Below are positions 53,810-63,832 of a stretch of 64,000 nt of DNA, piece by piece; the stretch's first letter is position 1; each line of letters opens with the position of its first letter. The DNA is from Allomuricauda sp. ARW1Y1. GTDB lineage: Bacteria > Bacteroidota > Bacteroidia > Flavobacteriales > Flavobacteriaceae. The DNA is taken from contig NZ_JACBZU010000002.1 in assembly GCF_013407935.1 (NCBI RefSeq), positions 806,001-870,000 of the forward strand. The letters are read 5' to 3'. The position numbers were made by a program, and so were the translations under genes. Below the pieces are notes generated by a model. It searched no databases and was not told where the DNA came from. It saw only the letters and a program-made list of their open reading frames with translations.

Positions 53810-55669
53810 ATGAAAAATTGGGACATTGAGGATTTTGGAACAGACAGTTTGTTTGCGGAAACCATCAAACTAGCCAAAATCGGTATCTATGAGCTGAACG
53901 TCGCCACCAATCAAATTTATTGGAGCGATGTTACCCGCGACATCACCGAAGTTCCCGACGACTTTGTCCCGTCCTTGGATAATCTTGCCTCCTTTTTTAA
54001 TGAAGGGCACTACAGGGATATGGCCCGTGATGCCATGCAAAATGCCATCGCAAAGGGAGAGTCTTATGATCTTGACATGGAGGTGGTAACTGCCAAGGGC
54101 AACATTAGGTATGTTCGTAATGTTGGCAATCCAAAAATGGAAAATGGGGTTTGTGTAAAACTATTCGGTTTTCTTCAAGATATCACAGAAAGAAAACGGA
54201 CCAAGATAGAGCTTACCAAAAAAATCCAACAACTCAATTTAGCGGAACAACTGGCTCAAATTGGTTATTGGGAATGGGATATCGTGGCCGACAATATCCT
54301 GTGGTCCGACAACCTTTATCGCATTTTTGGGTTGGAAATAGGGACTCCCATCCATTTTGAGCGCGTTATCGAAGCAATACACCCCGATGACCGGAAAGAG
54401 TTTCGGGAGAATGCCCAAGAGTTCATCGCCGAGAAGCGGTTTCGAAAATTCATGCACCGTATCGTACACAAAGATGGCAGTATACGGACTGTAGAGCTAA
54501 TTGGTGAACTTATCATGAATCCGCAAGGCGAGGTCATTAAAATGATCGGAACCACCCAAGATATTACCGAACAGCGCATGTCGGAAATCAAGTTTAGGGG
54601 GTTATTGGACTCTGCCCCGGACACCATGGTCATTGTAGATCGAAACGGTATTATCCAATTGATCAACAAGCAGGCAGAGAAAATGTTCGGCTACAAATCA
54701 TCGGAACTTATTGACAAGCATGTCACCGTTCTCGTTCCCAACCGACTTTGGGATACCATGGAATATTATGCCGTAAACTTCTTTAAAGCCCCCAAACATA
54801 CCGGGCTTCCTGCCGATCTCGATTTTTTTGTGCACAACAAATCAGGTTTTCAAATTCCAGTCCAAGTTACCCTAAGCCCTCTGGAAACCTCCGAAGGACT
54901 TCTGGTATCCATTGCGCTCCGAGATATTACAGTTCAAAAACAGGCCGCTCACCGAATTTTGGAAACCAATAAGAGTTTAAAGGAGTCGGCCAAGCGACTT
55001 AAGGCACAAAATCGGCAGCTGGAAGAGTTCAATCAAATCACATCGCACAATTTGAGGTCGCCCGTCAGCAACCTTAGTGCGCTGCTCGACATTTACAAAA
55101 CGGAAAGCGATTCCGAAACCAAGGAGATGATCATCGAAAAAATAGAATCGGTGACCAACCATCTCACATGGACCTTGGACACCCTTGTGGAGTCCTTGCT
55201 CATTAAAAAAAGTTCGCAACAAGCCCTTGAAAAATGTCATTTTGATAAAACCCTGGAACGGACAAAAGAAATGCTCGCGGCCGAGATTTTAAAGACCGAA
55301 GCGGTTATTACCTCTGATTTTTCCGAGGCACCTACCGTGATGTACAACAAGGTCTACCTCGAAAGTATTTTCATCAACCTGATCAGTAATTCCTTAAAAT
55401 ACAAGGCAAAAGACCGCGCTCCCGAAATAGTTGTTCAATCCAAGATGATCGATGGAACGGTGCAACTGGAATTTAGGGACAACGGTTCGGGAATCAATCT
55501 TAAAAAGAACGGGCACAAATTGTTTGGCTTCAGCAAGGTTTTCCACAGAAATGATGATGCCAAAGGTGTTGGGTTATTTATAACAAAGGCCCAAGTGGAT
55601 GCCATGGGCGGTAAAATTTGGGCCAAGAGCGAAGAAGGCAAAGGCACTTCTTTTTTTATTAATCTATAA
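53810..55669 (+). CDS. Multi-PAS sensor histidine kinase
   Basis: 619 residues without transmembrane segments. Three PAS/PAC units are visible: about 15-130 (IGIYELNVATNQIYWSDVTR, ending FLQDITERKRTK), 140-260 (IGYWEWDIVADNILWSDNLY, ending TQDITEQRMSE) and 265-385 (APDTMVIVDRNGIIQLINKQ, ending LRDITVQKQA). A coiled coil leads to the histidine in FNQITSHNLRSPVSNLSALL and an ATPase domain (FINLISNSLKYKA, FRDNGSGINL, GVGLFITKAQVDAMGG). It has the start of a pair with the response regulator 12 bp downstream. Confidence 0.92.
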   Translation: MKNWDIEDFGTDSLFAETIKLAKIGIYELNVATNQIYWSDVTRDITEVPDDFVPSLDNLASFFNEGHYRDMARDAMQNAIAKGESYDLDMEVVTAKGNIRYVRNVGNPKMENGVCVKLFGFLQDITERKRTKIELTKKIQQLNLAEQLAQIGYWEWDIVADNILWSDNLYRIFGLEIGTPIHFERVIEAIHPDDRKEFRENAQEFIAEKRFRKFMHRIVHKDGSIRTVELIGELIMNPQGEVIKMIGTTQDITEQRMSEIKFRGLLDSAPDTMVIVDRNGIIQLINKQAEKMFGYKSSELIDKHVTVLVPNRLWDTMEYYAVNFFKAPKHTGLPADLDFFVHNKSGFQIPVQVTLSPLETSEGLLVSIALRDITVQKQAAHRILETNKSLKESAKRLKAQNRQLEEFNQITSHNLRSPVSNLSALLDIYKTESDSETKEMIIEKIESVTNHLTWTLDTLVESLLIKKSSQQALEKCHFDKTLERTKEMLAAEILKTEAVITSDFSEAPTVMYNKVYLESIFINLISNSLKYKAKDRAPEIVVQSKMIDGTVQLEFRDNGSGINLKKNGHKLFGFSKVFHRNDDAKGVGLFITKAQVDAMGGKIWAKSEEGKGTSFFINL

Positions 55670-55681
55670 CTGTTGATGATT

Positions 55682-56077
55682 ATGAAACCAGTCAATGTCT
55701 TTGTGGTCGATGATGATGACATCTATCAATTTACGATCAAAGTAACGCTGAGAAGCATTCCGGCAGTCCAATCCACGAGCACATTTGCCGATGGTGCCGA
55801 AGCGTTGGAATACATTGTTGTCCATCAGAATGAAGAGGATAAGCTACCGGACATCATTTTTCTGGACATCAACATGCCTGTTATGGACGGTTTTCAGTTC
55901 ATGGAGGAGTTTGTGGAACTGCTTCCCAGTTTACAAAAGTCCATCAAGGTGTATATGGTTTCCTCTTCCATGGATCCCAAGGACATTAAAAAGGCCAAAC
56001 GGTTCGAGGAAATCTCCGATTATTTGATCAAGCCATTGAACTCCAAGGATATCAAGGAAATCATAGCCAAATTGTGA
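55682..56077 (+). CDS. Single-domain response regulator
   Basis: 131 residues, receiver domain only. Acidic pocket VFVVDDDDIYQFT, phospho-acceptor Asp in DIIFLDINMPVMDGF, and Lys in DYLIKPLNSKD. It has no output domain, so it signals by protein contact, as CheY or Spo0F do. An ATG two codons earlier (55676) is an alternative start. Its partner is the PAS kinase just upstream. Confidence 0.92.
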   Translation: MKPVNVFVVDDDDIYQFTIKVTLRSIPAVQSTSTFADGAEALEYIVVHQNEEDKLPDIIFLDINMPVMDGFQFMEEFVELLPSLQKSIKVYMVSSSMDPKDIKKAKRFEEISDYLIKPLNSKDIKEIIAKL

Positions 56078-56172
56078 AGTGTTTGTAGCTTACAAATCAA
56101 AAACCTATGTTAAACCTTTACTTGGCTGTTAGACTGAGACCTTTTATACGTCTAATTCCAGCCAAACATGGA

Positions 56173-56199
56173 TTTGGTATCCAAAAACCATTACATTTG
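56173..56199 (+). promoter_or_regulatory. Candidate promoter of the sigma-factor gene
   Basis: TACATTTG (56192-56199) is an exact -7 element, 16 bp before the ATG at 56216. A TTTG lies at 56173-56176, but the spacer of 15 nt is shorter than usual. Confidence 0.5.
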
Positions 56200-56215
56200 G
56201 TAATTCGATACGAAA

Positions 56216-56770
56216 ATGGCCAAACATAAACTTCAACCGGACAATTGGGTAGACCAATACGCGGATTACCTGTTCAACTATGCGGTCTCGCGCGTAAGCG
56301 ATGCAGAAATCGCAAAGGATTTGGTACAGGAAACCTTTTTTGCAGGTTTGAACTCGGCCAAAAACTTCAAAGGGGACGCTGCGGAACGCACTTGGTTGGT
56401 TTCCATCCTTAAGCGAAAAGTGATAGATCATTACCGAAAGATAAATTCAAAAAAGGGCAAGGCCGAGGTACGCATCAACTACAGCTCCGATTCGGATGCC
56501 GAAGGCGATTGGCTGGAGCAGCAAGTAGCCGACCCTTTTAGCAAGGATGGCGACAATATCCTTGAGAATGAGGAACTGGGACTGGCCATACAGGATTGTA
56601 TCACCAAACTGCCCCAAAAACAGGCATTGGTCTTCAAATTGAAAACAATCCAAGGGATGAGTACCGAAGATGTGTGTAATGAACTGGACATAAATCCGTC
56701 CAACCTCTGGGTGATGATCCACAGGGCGAGAACGGCACTTATGGGTTGTTTAAATGAAAACTGGTTTTAG
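56216..56770 (+). CDS. ECF-type RNA polymerase sigma factor
   Basis: 184 residues. Region 2 is indicated by WVDQYADYLFNYAVSRVSDA and DLVQETFFAGLNSAKNFKGD with AERTWLVSILKRKVIDHYRK; region 4 by LPQKQALVFKLKTIQGMSTE and DINPSNLWVMIHRARTALMG. An acidic linker of about 45 residues separates them. The next gene starts 2 bp after its stop and encodes a probable zinc-type anti-sigma protein, so this is likely a regulatory pair. Confidence 0.92.
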   Translation: MAKHKLQPDNWVDQYADYLFNYAVSRVSDAEIAKDLVQETFFAGLNSAKNFKGDAAERTWLVSILKRKVIDHYRKINSKKGKAEVRINYSSDSDAEGDWLEQQVADPFSKDGDNILENEELGLAIQDCITKLPQKQALVFKLKTIQGMSTEDVCNELDINPSNLWVMIHRARTALMGCLNENWF

Positions 56771-56772
56771 GT

Positions 56773-57003
56773 ATGAAGATTTCGTGTAAAGAGGCATCTA
56801 GTATTTGTGACAAATCCCAATATAAAGAGGCAAGTTGGTGGGATATCATTAAACTGCGCGTGCATTTGCTCTATTGCAAAACCTGCCAATTGTACTCCAA
56901 AAAGAACAGTGAACTTACCTCATTGTGCGATAGGGCCGGACTTACCATGCTATCTGACGAGGATAAAAAGAAAATGAAAAGGGACCTCGAAGAAAAAATT
57001 TAG
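56773..57003 (+). CDS. Small zinc-type anti-sigma factor candidate
   Basis: 76 residues. KLRVHLLYCKTCQLYSKK has the H-x3-C-x2-C arrangement of ZAS zinc-binding anti-sigma domains, with an earlier cysteine-containing stretch (ISCKEASSICDKSQ). Unlike many anti-sigma factors it has no transmembrane segment and is soluble. Position after an ECF sigma gene supports the role; binding is untested. It overlaps the convergent gene at 57000 by 4 bp. Confidence 0.7.
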   Translation: MKISCKEASSICDKSQYKEASWWDIIKLRVHLLYCKTCQLYSKKNSELTSLCDRAGLTMLSDEDKKKMKRDLEEKI

Positions 57004-57827
57004 GCCACAAAGCGTTCTGCCCACCAAAATAGGCAAAACCAAAAAACAGGGATGGCTTCCACCCAAAACATTACAAAGTACTTGGATTTCATCCGCTGAT
57101 GCGAAGCCAACATCACAAAAAGTATCACACAGATCACGGATTGCAGCTCCGCCTCCAAAGGATGCAGCGTATCCTTCAAAAAGGTAAGCAAAAAGAAGAT
57201 AAGCGTAAGGCCCATTCCCAAACGTCGTGTGGCTCGCTCGCCCAAAACCTGGGGCAAGGTTCTCAAACTACGATCATCCCATTGCAGATCTCGGATTTCA
57301 AAAGGCAGAATCAATACCAAAACCAATATCATTCTTTGAATGAAGGTGACCGAGAAATCCCAATCCAACGGTACATTGGCATCTAGAACGGGCAACAAAA
57401 CAGAGAAACCTGCCCATACAAAGGCCACAATGTAGATTTTTAGTCCGGCCAAGTTCCGTAAATTCTTGGCCCTCGGCAAAAGAGGTACTGCGTAAAGGGC
57501 GGACAAGACACCCAAAACGGCCGTAGCCCACCAAATGTTGCTATCCAAATGGAACAAAAAATAAAGGGCAAATACAAAACACACAAAACTGAAGATTTGG
57601 ATAATCCTGTGATAAGCATTGGACACAATAAGGTATTTATAGGCCTCTACCCCGTACTTGATAAAATTATAGCAAACGATCACACTGCAAAAAATGAATC
57701 CCAACAGATGTAAATCCAGCGAACTGTCCAACAAATAAAAGGTGACACCTGTCAAGGAAATCACCGCTATGGCCACGTGAATACTGGCATCCAAATAAAA
57801 ATCAAACAGTGCTTTTAAGGTTCTCAT
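57000..57827 (-). CDS. UbiA-like polytopic membrane protein
   Basis: 275 residues from ATG 57827 (MRTLKALFDFYLDASIHVAI), eight or nine transmembrane segments. The loop EIRDLQWDDRSLRTLPQVLG resembles the second Asp-rich motif of UbiA prenyltransferases, and YNFIKYGVEAYKYL the position of the first, although the latter lacks the usual NDxxDxxxD. So prenyl transfer is uncertain. It is transcribed alone between the anti-sigma gene and gcvP. Confidence 0.65.
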   Translation of the reverse strand: MRTLKALFDFYLDASIHVAIAVISLTGVTFYLLDSSLDLHLLGFIFCSVIVCYNFIKYGVEAYKYLIVSNAYHRIIQIFSFVCFVFALYFLFHLDSNIWWATAVLGVLSALYAVPLLPRAKNLRNLAGLKIYIVAFVWAGFSVLLPVLDANVPLDWDFSVTFIQRMILVLVLILPFEIRDLQWDDRSLRTLPQVLGERATRRLGMGLTLIFFLLTFLKDTLHPLEAELQSVICVILFVMLASHQRMKSKYFVMFWVEAIPVFWFCLFWWAERFVA

Positions 57828-57898
57828 GCGGTAAAATCCCAATCCGTTGGCCCTAGGTTAATTGGTGGTTAACAACTTTGCGCCATCCACCATCAAAA

Positions 57899-57932
57899 TT
57901 GACCATTTTCATCGAATTAATCCCTAATTTTG
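57899..57932 (+). promoter_or_regulatory. Candidate promoter of gcvP
   Basis: TTG (57899-57901) and TAATTTTG (57925-57932) fit the Bacteroidota pattern, but with a long 23-nt spacer. The predicted start is about 14 nt before the ATG at 57953, which also favours that ATG over the in-frame extension to 57878. Confidence 0.5.
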
Positions 57933-57952
57933 TGCACTTTATTGGATTGAAC

Positions 57953-60835
57953 ATGAACACAGAGGTTTTTGCTGCCAGGCATATTGGCATCACAGAAAGA
58001 GACTTGCCCCACATGCTCGAAACCATTGGGGTGGAAAGTGTGGAACAGCTCATTTACGAGACCATTCCCGATGACATCAAACTTAAAAAACCATTGGACC
58101 TTCCGCAGGGTATCAGCGAACACGAGTTCCTGAACCATCTGCATGCGTTGGCCAAAAAGAACAAGGTTTTTAAGAGTTACATTGGTCTAGGGTATCATGA
58201 GTCGCTAACACCTTCGGTCATCAAAAGAAATATTCTGGAAAATCCAGGATGGTATACCGCCTATACGCCATACCAGGCCGAGATTGCCCAAGGTAGATTG
58301 GAGGCCCTCCTGAACTTCCAGACCATGGTCGCTGACCTGACAGGTATGGAAATTGCCAATGCTTCGCTTTTGGACGAAAGTACCGCAGCTGCCGAAGCCA
58401 TGAGCATGTTGTTCGAGCTTCGTAGCCGCCAACAGAAAAAGGACGGAGCCGTAAAATTCTTCGTTTCTGAAGAGATACTTCCCCAAACCCTGAGTTTGTT
58501 GGAAACACGTGCGATTCCTTTGGGTATTGAGTTGGTTGTTGGAGACCACGAAGCGTTCGATTTTTCATCTGATTTTTATGCCGCGCTCTTGCAATATCCC
58601 GGGAAGCACGGTCAGGTAAATGACTATGCATCTTTCGTGGAGAAAGCCAAAGCCAAGGACATTAAAGTGGCCGTTGCCGCAGATATCCTTAGTTTGGTGA
58701 TGCTCACTCCTCCAGGGGAATGGGGGGTGGATGCCGTAGTGGGTACCACACAACGTTTCGGAATCCCATTGGGTTATGGTGGACCACACGCGGCCTTCTT
58801 CGCCACTAAAGAAGCCTATAAGCGAAATATTCCCGGTAGGATCATAGGAATTACCAAAGACACCGATGGCAACCCAGCCCTACGGATGGCGCTCCAAACA
58901 AGGGAGCAACACATTAAAAGGGACAAGGCAACCTCCAACATTTGTACGGCTCAGGTGCTCTTGGCCGTAATGGCTGGAATGTATGCTGTATTCCATGGAC
59001 CGGAAGGTTTAAAATATATTGCCAATAGTGTTCACCAAAAGGCAAGGGCCTTCGATAAGGTTTTAAAACATTTGGGCCTTAATCAACTTAATTCTGGCTT
59101 TTTTGACACTTTGAAAGTTAAGATTGATAATGTTGATAAACTCAGAAAAATTGCGGAACATGTCGAGATCAATTTGAACTACATTGACCATAATCATGTG
59201 TCCATCTCCTTTAATGAAGCTATCTCAAATGATGATATGCTAAAATTAATCAAGGTTTTTTCGAGTTATAAGGAGGCTACACCAAACGGAAATGAATCAA
59301 GCAAAGATTTCCACGCACAAATGGATAACACTTCTTCCGAAAAATCGATACCACAATCTCTGCAAAGACAGGCTCCATTTATGCAGCACGAAGTCTTTAA
59401 TTCCTATCATTCGGAAACAGAGTTGATGCGCTACATCAAAAAATTGGAGCGAAAGGATTTGGCGTTGAACCACTCCATGATTTCTTTGGGCAGTTGTACC
59501 ATGAAGCTGAACGCTGCTTCCGAAATGTTGCCATTAAGTTGGCCTGAATGGGGCAATATCCATCCCTTTGCGCCGATTGATCAGGCCCAAGGCTATCAAG
59601 AAGTGCTTAAATCATTGGAAGAACAATTGAATGTCATCACTGGTTTTGCGGCTACTTCCCTGCAACCCAACTCAGGGGCACAGGGCGAATATGCCGGACT
59701 TATGGTGATTCGTGCCTATCACGAATCCCGAGGGGAAGGTCATCGAAACATTTGTTTGATTCCATCCTCGGCGCATGGAACCAATCCAGCGTCGGCCGTA
59801 ATGGCAGGTATGCAAGTGGTGGTGACCAAAACCGATGAGAAAGGAAACATCGACATGGAGGATTTGGAAGAAAAAGCCAACAAATATGCCGATAATCTTG
59901 CTGCTTTGATGGTTACATACCCGTCCACTCATGGTGTTTTTGAGTCATCCATTAGGCAAATCACCAAACTCATCCACGACAATGGTGGACAAGTTTATAT
60001 GGACGGTGCCAACATGAACGCTCAGGTTGGACTCACCAATCCAGCGACCATTGGGGCCGATGTATGTCACCTTAACCTGCACAAAACCTTTGCCATTCCT
60101 CACGGAGGTGGTGGCCCGGGCGTAGGTCCCATTTGTGTAGCCGAGCAGTTAAAGCCCTTTTTGCCCACCAATCCGGTGATCAAAACAGGAGGGGAAAAAG
60201 CGATTACAGCCATATCCGCCGCTCCTTGGGGAAGTTCCTTGGTATGCCTGATCTCGTACGGATACATCAAAATGTTGGGTAGTGAAGGACTTACCAAAGC
60301 GACAGAAGCCGCAATTTTGAATGCCAATTACATCAAAGACCGCCTAAAAGGTAAGTTTGATGTGCTCTATACGGGTGAGCGCGGACGCGCTGCCCACGAA
60401 ATGATCATCGACTGTAGACCTTTTAAAGCGAATGGCATTGAAGTAACGGATATCGCCAAACGGCTTATCGATTATGGTTTCCATGCCCCTACGGTTTCTT
60501 TCCCAGTGGCCGGAACCATGATGATAGAACCGACCGAAAGCGAAAGTTTGGCCGAATTGGATCGTTTTTGTGATGCACTCTTGTCCATCCGAGCGGAAAT
60601 TGACGAAGTTTCTGCCAACGAGACGGACAACGTACTCAAAAACGCACCGCATACCCTCGCCATGCTGACCAGCGACTCTTGGAGCCATCCTTATAGTCGC
60701 GAAAAGGCTGCTTTCCCGCTGCCTTATGTGGCCGAAAACAAATTTTGGCCGAGCATTAGAAGGACAGATGAAGCGTTTGGGGATCGTAATTTAATGTGCA
60801 CTTGTGCACCCATTGAAGATTACGTAGAAGCGTAA
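57953..60835 (+). CDS. gcvP: Glycine dehydrogenase (decarboxylating), P-protein
   Basis: 960 residues from ATG 57953 ([20 protein letters not shown]). It is the pyridoxal-phosphate enzyme of the glycine cleavage system, releasing CO2 and passing aminomethyl to the H-protein. The two homologous halves are both present, with ESTAAAEAM in the N-terminal half and the PLP-lysine region [20 protein letters not shown] in the C-terminal half. The linker between halves (about 370-470) is notably AT-rich. gcvT and gcvH are not adjacent. Confidence 0.97.
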   Translation: MNTEVFAARHIGITERDLPHMLETIGVESVEQLIYETIPDDIKLKKPLDLPQGISEHEFLNHLHALAKKNKVFKSYIGLGYHESLTPSVIKRNILENPGWYTAYTPYQAEIAQGRLEALLNFQTMVADLTGMEIANASLLDESTAAAEAMSMLFELRSRQQKKDGAVKFFVSEEILPQTLSLLETRAIPLGIELVVGDHEAFDFSSDFYAALLQYPGKHGQVNDYASFVEKAKAKDIKVAVAADILSLVMLTPPGEWGVDAVVGTTQRFGIPLGYGGPHAAFFATKEAYKRNIPGRIIGITKDTDGNPALRMALQTREQHIKRDKATSNICTAQVLLAVMAGMYAVFHGPEGLKYIANSVHQKARAFDKVLKHLGLNQLNSGFFDTLKVKIDNVDKLRKIAEHVEINLNYIDHNHVSISFNEAISNDDMLKLIKVFSSYKEATPNGNESSKDFHAQMDNTSSEKSIPQSLQRQAPFMQHEVFNSYHSETELMRYIKKLERKDLALNHSMISLGSCTMKLNAASEMLPLSWPEWGNIHPFAPIDQAQGYQEVLKSLEEQLNVITGFAATSLQPNSGAQGEYAGLMVIRAYHESRGEGHRNICLIPSSAHGTNPASAVMAGMQVVVTKTDEKGNIDMEDLEEKANKYADNLAALMVTYPSTHGVFESSIRQITKLIHDNGGQVYMDGANMNAQVGLTNPATIGADVCHLNLHKTFAIPHGGGGPGVGPICVAEQLKPFLPTNPVIKTGGEKAITAISAAPWGSSLVCLISYGYIKMLGSEGLTKATEAAILNANYIKDRLKGKFDVLYTGERGRAAHEMIIDCRPFKANGIEVTDIAKRLIDYGFHAPTVSFPVAGTMMIEPTESESLAELDRFCDALLSIRAEIDEVSANETDNVLKNAPHTLAMLTSDSWSHPYSREKAAFPLPYVAENKFWPSIRRTDEAFGDRNLMCTCAPIEDYVEA

Positions 60836-60855
60836 AAACCATTATAAACCTTGAT

Positions 60856-60893
60856 AAAAAGCCTTGATCTTAAAAATAGACCAAGGCTTTTTT
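60856..60893 (+). terminator. Terminator after gcvP
   Basis: AAAAAGCCTTG pairs with CAAGGCTTTTT (11 bp) over a 15-nt loop and runs into T6, 20 bp past the gcvP stop. Confidence 0.85.
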
Positions 60894-60938
60894 CGTATCT
60901 AGCGAGATATGGGTTATCTTTTGGATATTGTAAAATAT

Positions 60939-60954
60939 ACTATGCATGCATAGT
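60939..60954. promoter_or_regulatory. Perfect 16-bp palindrome upstream of the KAS III-like gene
   Basis: ACTATGCATGCATAGT is fully self-complementary and lies 50 bp before the ATG at 61004. Its position suits an operator for a dimeric repressor; no regulator gene is adjacent. Confidence 0.4.
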
Positions 60955-61003
60955 AATTGATTGTAGCATACATTAACTTGTATTCATTAAACCTCAACAA
61001 CTC

Positions 61004-62062
61004 ATGAAAATCGGTATTACAGGCATTGGAAGTTATATTCCGTCCATCGTGACCAAGAATGAAGATTTCTTGCAGCATCAATTCATGGAGACGGATGGAA
61101 CTGCATTTGAGCAACAGAACAATGTAATCATCGAAAAATTTCAAGCCATCACTGGAATCGCCAACCGTAGGTATGCCAAGCCCGAGCTAAAAACATCAGA
61201 CCTCGGCTACTTGGCCGCTGAGGAAGCTATTTCCAACGCTGGAGTGGATAAGGAGGAGTTGGACTACATCATCTTCGCACACAACTTTGGCGACCTTACC
61301 CATGGTAAAATACAAGGAGACACCTTGCCCAGTTTGGCCACAAGGGTGAAACACTTATTGCGCATACAAAACCCAAAATGCGTAGCCTACGACCTTATTT
61401 TTGGTTGTCCCGGTTGGATAGAGGGGCTCATTCAGGCCAATGCTTTCATTAAAAGTGGCATGGCCAAGAAATGTTTGGTCATTGGAGGAGAAACCCTTTC
61501 GAGGGTGGTGGACCATCATGACAGGGATAGTATGATTTTTTCTGATGGCGCCGGTGCTGCCATCGTAGAGGCCAATCCGCCACACGGCGAAATCCTGTCA
61601 CACGCATCGGTCACTTACGCCAACGAAGAAGCCTATTATCTGTATTTCGACAAATCCAATAGTCCAGAGGCCTGTGAAGACACGCGGTACATCAAAATGC
61701 AAGGTAGGAAAATTTACGAGTTTGCCTGTATTAACGTGCCCAAGGCCATGGCAGCTTGTTTGGATGACAGCGGAGTGAGTATCGATGAGGTAAAGAAAAT
61801 TTTTATCCATCAAGCCAACGAAAAAATGGATGAGGCCATTATTAAAAGGTTCTACAAAATATATGGTAAGGAAATACCCGAAAACGTGATGCCCATGAGC
61901 ATACAGGATTTGGGAAACAGTTCCGTAGCCACGGTGCCTACACTATTTGACCTGGTGTTGAAAGGCAAACTTCCGAACCATCATGTGGAAAAAGGAGACG
62001 TGGTCATCTTTGCGAGCGTTGGGGCTGGCATGAACGTAAATGCGATTGTTTACAGGTATTGA
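61004..62062 (+). CDS. 3-oxoacyl-ACP synthase III-like protein
   Basis: 352-residue thiolase-fold enzyme of the FabH/KAS III family. The catalytic Cys is in FGCPGWIEGL, His in FIHQANEKMDE and Asn in LGNSSVATVPTL. The protein is longer than housekeeping FabH (about 320) and has DHHDRDSMIFSDGAGAAIVE, so it is a relative rather than necessarily the initiation enzyme. The neighbouring methyltransferase and glycosyltransferase suggest lipid or surface-molecule modification; this is inference. Confidence 0.87.
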   Translation: MKIGITGIGSYIPSIVTKNEDFLQHQFMETDGTAFEQQNNVIIEKFQAITGIANRRYAKPELKTSDLGYLAAEEAISNAGVDKEELDYIIFAHNFGDLTHGKIQGDTLPSLATRVKHLLRIQNPKCVAYDLIFGCPGWIEGLIQANAFIKSGMAKKCLVIGGETLSRVVDHHDRDSMIFSDGAGAAIVEANPPHGEILSHASVTYANEEAYYLYFDKSNSPEACEDTRYIKMQGRKIYEFACINVPKAMAACLDDSGVSIDEVKKIFIHQANEKMDEAIIKRFYKIYGKEIPENVMPMSIQDLGNSSVATVPTLFDLVLKGKLPNHHVEKGDVVIFASVGAGMNVNAIVYRY

Positions 62063-62165
62063 AATCCCGATTCAAGTGCTTAAACTGAACCAAATTGCCT
62101 TAACAGCATCGCACTAAACGCAAACTTAGTTGGGATTTGTTATTTGTTTTTTGGAATTTTAGCCC

Positions 62166-62693
62166 ATGTACGAAAACAACTTTCCCAATAAGCGCTACAG
62201 ACATACTTTAGCCTTTTTGAAAAAGCACATCGACCCCTCCGAAACCATTTTGGATTTAGGTGTTGAGAACCCCTTTTCAGAAATCATGAAATCCAACGGA
62301 TACCAAGTAACCAACACCAAAGGTGAGGATTTGGATATCGATTTTAAAAAAGCCGCGAATTCGGATGCGGATGTGGTAACCGGGTTTGAAATTTTTGAGC
62401 ATTTGGTCGCTCCCTTCAATATTTTGAAGGAGATAAAAGCCAACAAATTGGTCGCCAGTATTCCGATGCGTTTATGGTTTTCCCCTGCCTATCGCAGTAA
62501 AACAGACCCTTGGGACCGTCATTACCATGAATTTGAAGATTGGCAGTTTGATTGGCTTTTGGAAAAAGCGGGTTGGACGATTAAGGATTCCGCAAAATGG
62601 ACCAATCCCACGAAAAAGTTGGGCTTTCGCCCCCTACTCCGTTATTTTACCAATCGATATTATATTGTGTACGCCGAGCGAAGCACAACCTAA
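62166..62693 (+). CDS. SAM-dependent methyltransferase, class I
   Basis: 175 residues. ETILDLGVENPFSEIMKSNG is a variant of SAM motif I, followed by DADVVTGFEIFEHLVAPFNI (motif II and the FEHL element) and later DPWDRHYHEFEDWQFDWLLE, a tail typical of small methyltransferases. The substrate is unknown. It lies 37 bp before the glycosyltransferase gene, probably in the same operon. Confidence 0.8.
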   Translation: MYENNFPNKRYRHTLAFLKKHIDPSETILDLGVENPFSEIMKSNGYQVTNTKGEDLDIDFKKAANSDADVVTGFEIFEHLVAPFNILKEIKANKLVASIPMRLWFSPAYRSKTDPWDRHYHEFEDWQFDWLLEKAGWTIKDSAKWTNPTKKLGFRPLLRYFTNRYYIVYAERSTT

Positions 62694-62730
62694 TTGGTGA
62701 GTTCCCGTTAAGCTTTTCAGATTTTAGCCC

Positions 62731-63576
62731 ATGCGCATCAGTATTATCATCCCAGCCCACAACGAAGCAGCTTTCTTGGAGGAGTGCCTCGATTCCTTTG
62801 TAGCTCAGACCTATCTGCCCAATGAATTAATTGTGGTGGACGATAATTCTTCCGATGCAACCTTTGCCATTGCACAGGACTATGCCAAAAAGCACCACTG
62901 GATAAAAGCCCTTCAACGCAAATCGACGGATGAGCACATTCCGGGCAAAAAGGTGGTGGATACCTTTAACTTTGGATTGAAACACGTTTCGGCCTATGAC
63001 CTCATTGGCAAGTTTGATGCCGATATTGTACTTCCACCTAACTATTTTGAAATTATGGTGAACCAGTTTCAGGCCAATTGGAAACTAGGGATGTGTTCGG
63101 GATTATTGTTCGTTCGAAATGGGGACCAATGGAAGTATGAGGACATTGCCAACAAAAACCATATCCGAGGCCCCATTAAACTGTATCACAAAGCCTGTTT
63201 CCAAAAGATTGGTGGTTTACGTCCGGGGGTGGGATGGGACACAGTCGACACACTTTTGGCCCGATACCATGATTTTGATACCGTAACCCTGCCCGAACTC
63301 AAGGTGAAGCATCTGCGACCCACGGGCCATGGGTATAGCAGCAAAAACTATCAATCCAAAGGAGAAGCGATGTATCGGATGAGATATGGGCTTTTACTGA
63401 CCAAAATTGCAGTCTTAAAAATGGCATGGCAAGCCAAGAGTCCCAAGTTATACCTCCAAGCGATATGGGGTTTTTTAAAGGCTTTGCTCCAGAGACAGGG
63501 AAAATATGTTTCCAAAAAAGAGGGTGAATTTATCAGAACATATCGTTGGAAAGGAATTTGGTCCAAAATCCAATAG
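62731..63576 (+). CDS. Family 2 glycosyltransferase
   Basis: 281 residues. The GT-A fold begins ISIIIPAHNEAAFLEECLDS; the nucleotide-sugar site shows VVDDNSSD and the metal-binding DxD equivalent in GKFDADIVLPP. The rest, RGPIKLYHKACFQKIGGLRP and GWDTVDTLLARYHDF, is typical of polymer- or lipid-linked sugar transfer. The C-terminal part has no clear membrane span. Probably cytosolic and membrane-associated. Confidence 0.9.
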   Translation: MRISIIIPAHNEAAFLEECLDSFVAQTYLPNELIVVDDNSSDATFAIAQDYAKKHHWIKALQRKSTDEHIPGKKVVDTFNFGLKHVSAYDLIGKFDADIVLPPNYFEIMVNQFQANWKLGMCSGLLFVRNGDQWKYEDIANKNHIRGPIKLYHKACFQKIGGLRPGVGWDTVDTLLARYHDFDTVTLPELKVKHLRPTGHGYSSKNYQSKGEAMYRMRYGLLLTKIAVLKMAWQAKSPKLYLQAIWGFLKALLQRQGKYVSKKEGEFIRTYRWKGIWSKIQ

Positions 63577-63683
63577 TCAACCTCCGACTATAACCTGTTT
63601 ATTCGTAGTTAATTACCTATTTAATCCATCGAATATTTTTACAGTGGTCATTAAATCCAACTACACGAACCCATTATAGGGCT

Positions 63684-63718
63684 CATCCGTCAATTCAAAA
63701 GGCCCATCCGTCAATTCA
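63684..63718 (+). promoter_or_regulatory. Tandem 14-bp direct repeat with 21-bp period
   Basis: CATCCGTCAATTCA occurs at 63684-63697 and again at 63705-63718. A period of 21 bp, two helical turns, is what is known for direct-repeat sites of LytTR regulators. It lies 115-150 bp upstream of the secreted protein gene at 63833. Confidence 0.6.
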
Positions 63719-63832
63719 CTGCACATTTTATATTCAAACCACTGTATCTTTAAATCAGTATTCAGCATAACCCAAAAATGTAGTTGTTCAATACATGGAA
63801 CGCCAATGATCGTTCCCAAAAAAGGTTATGCT

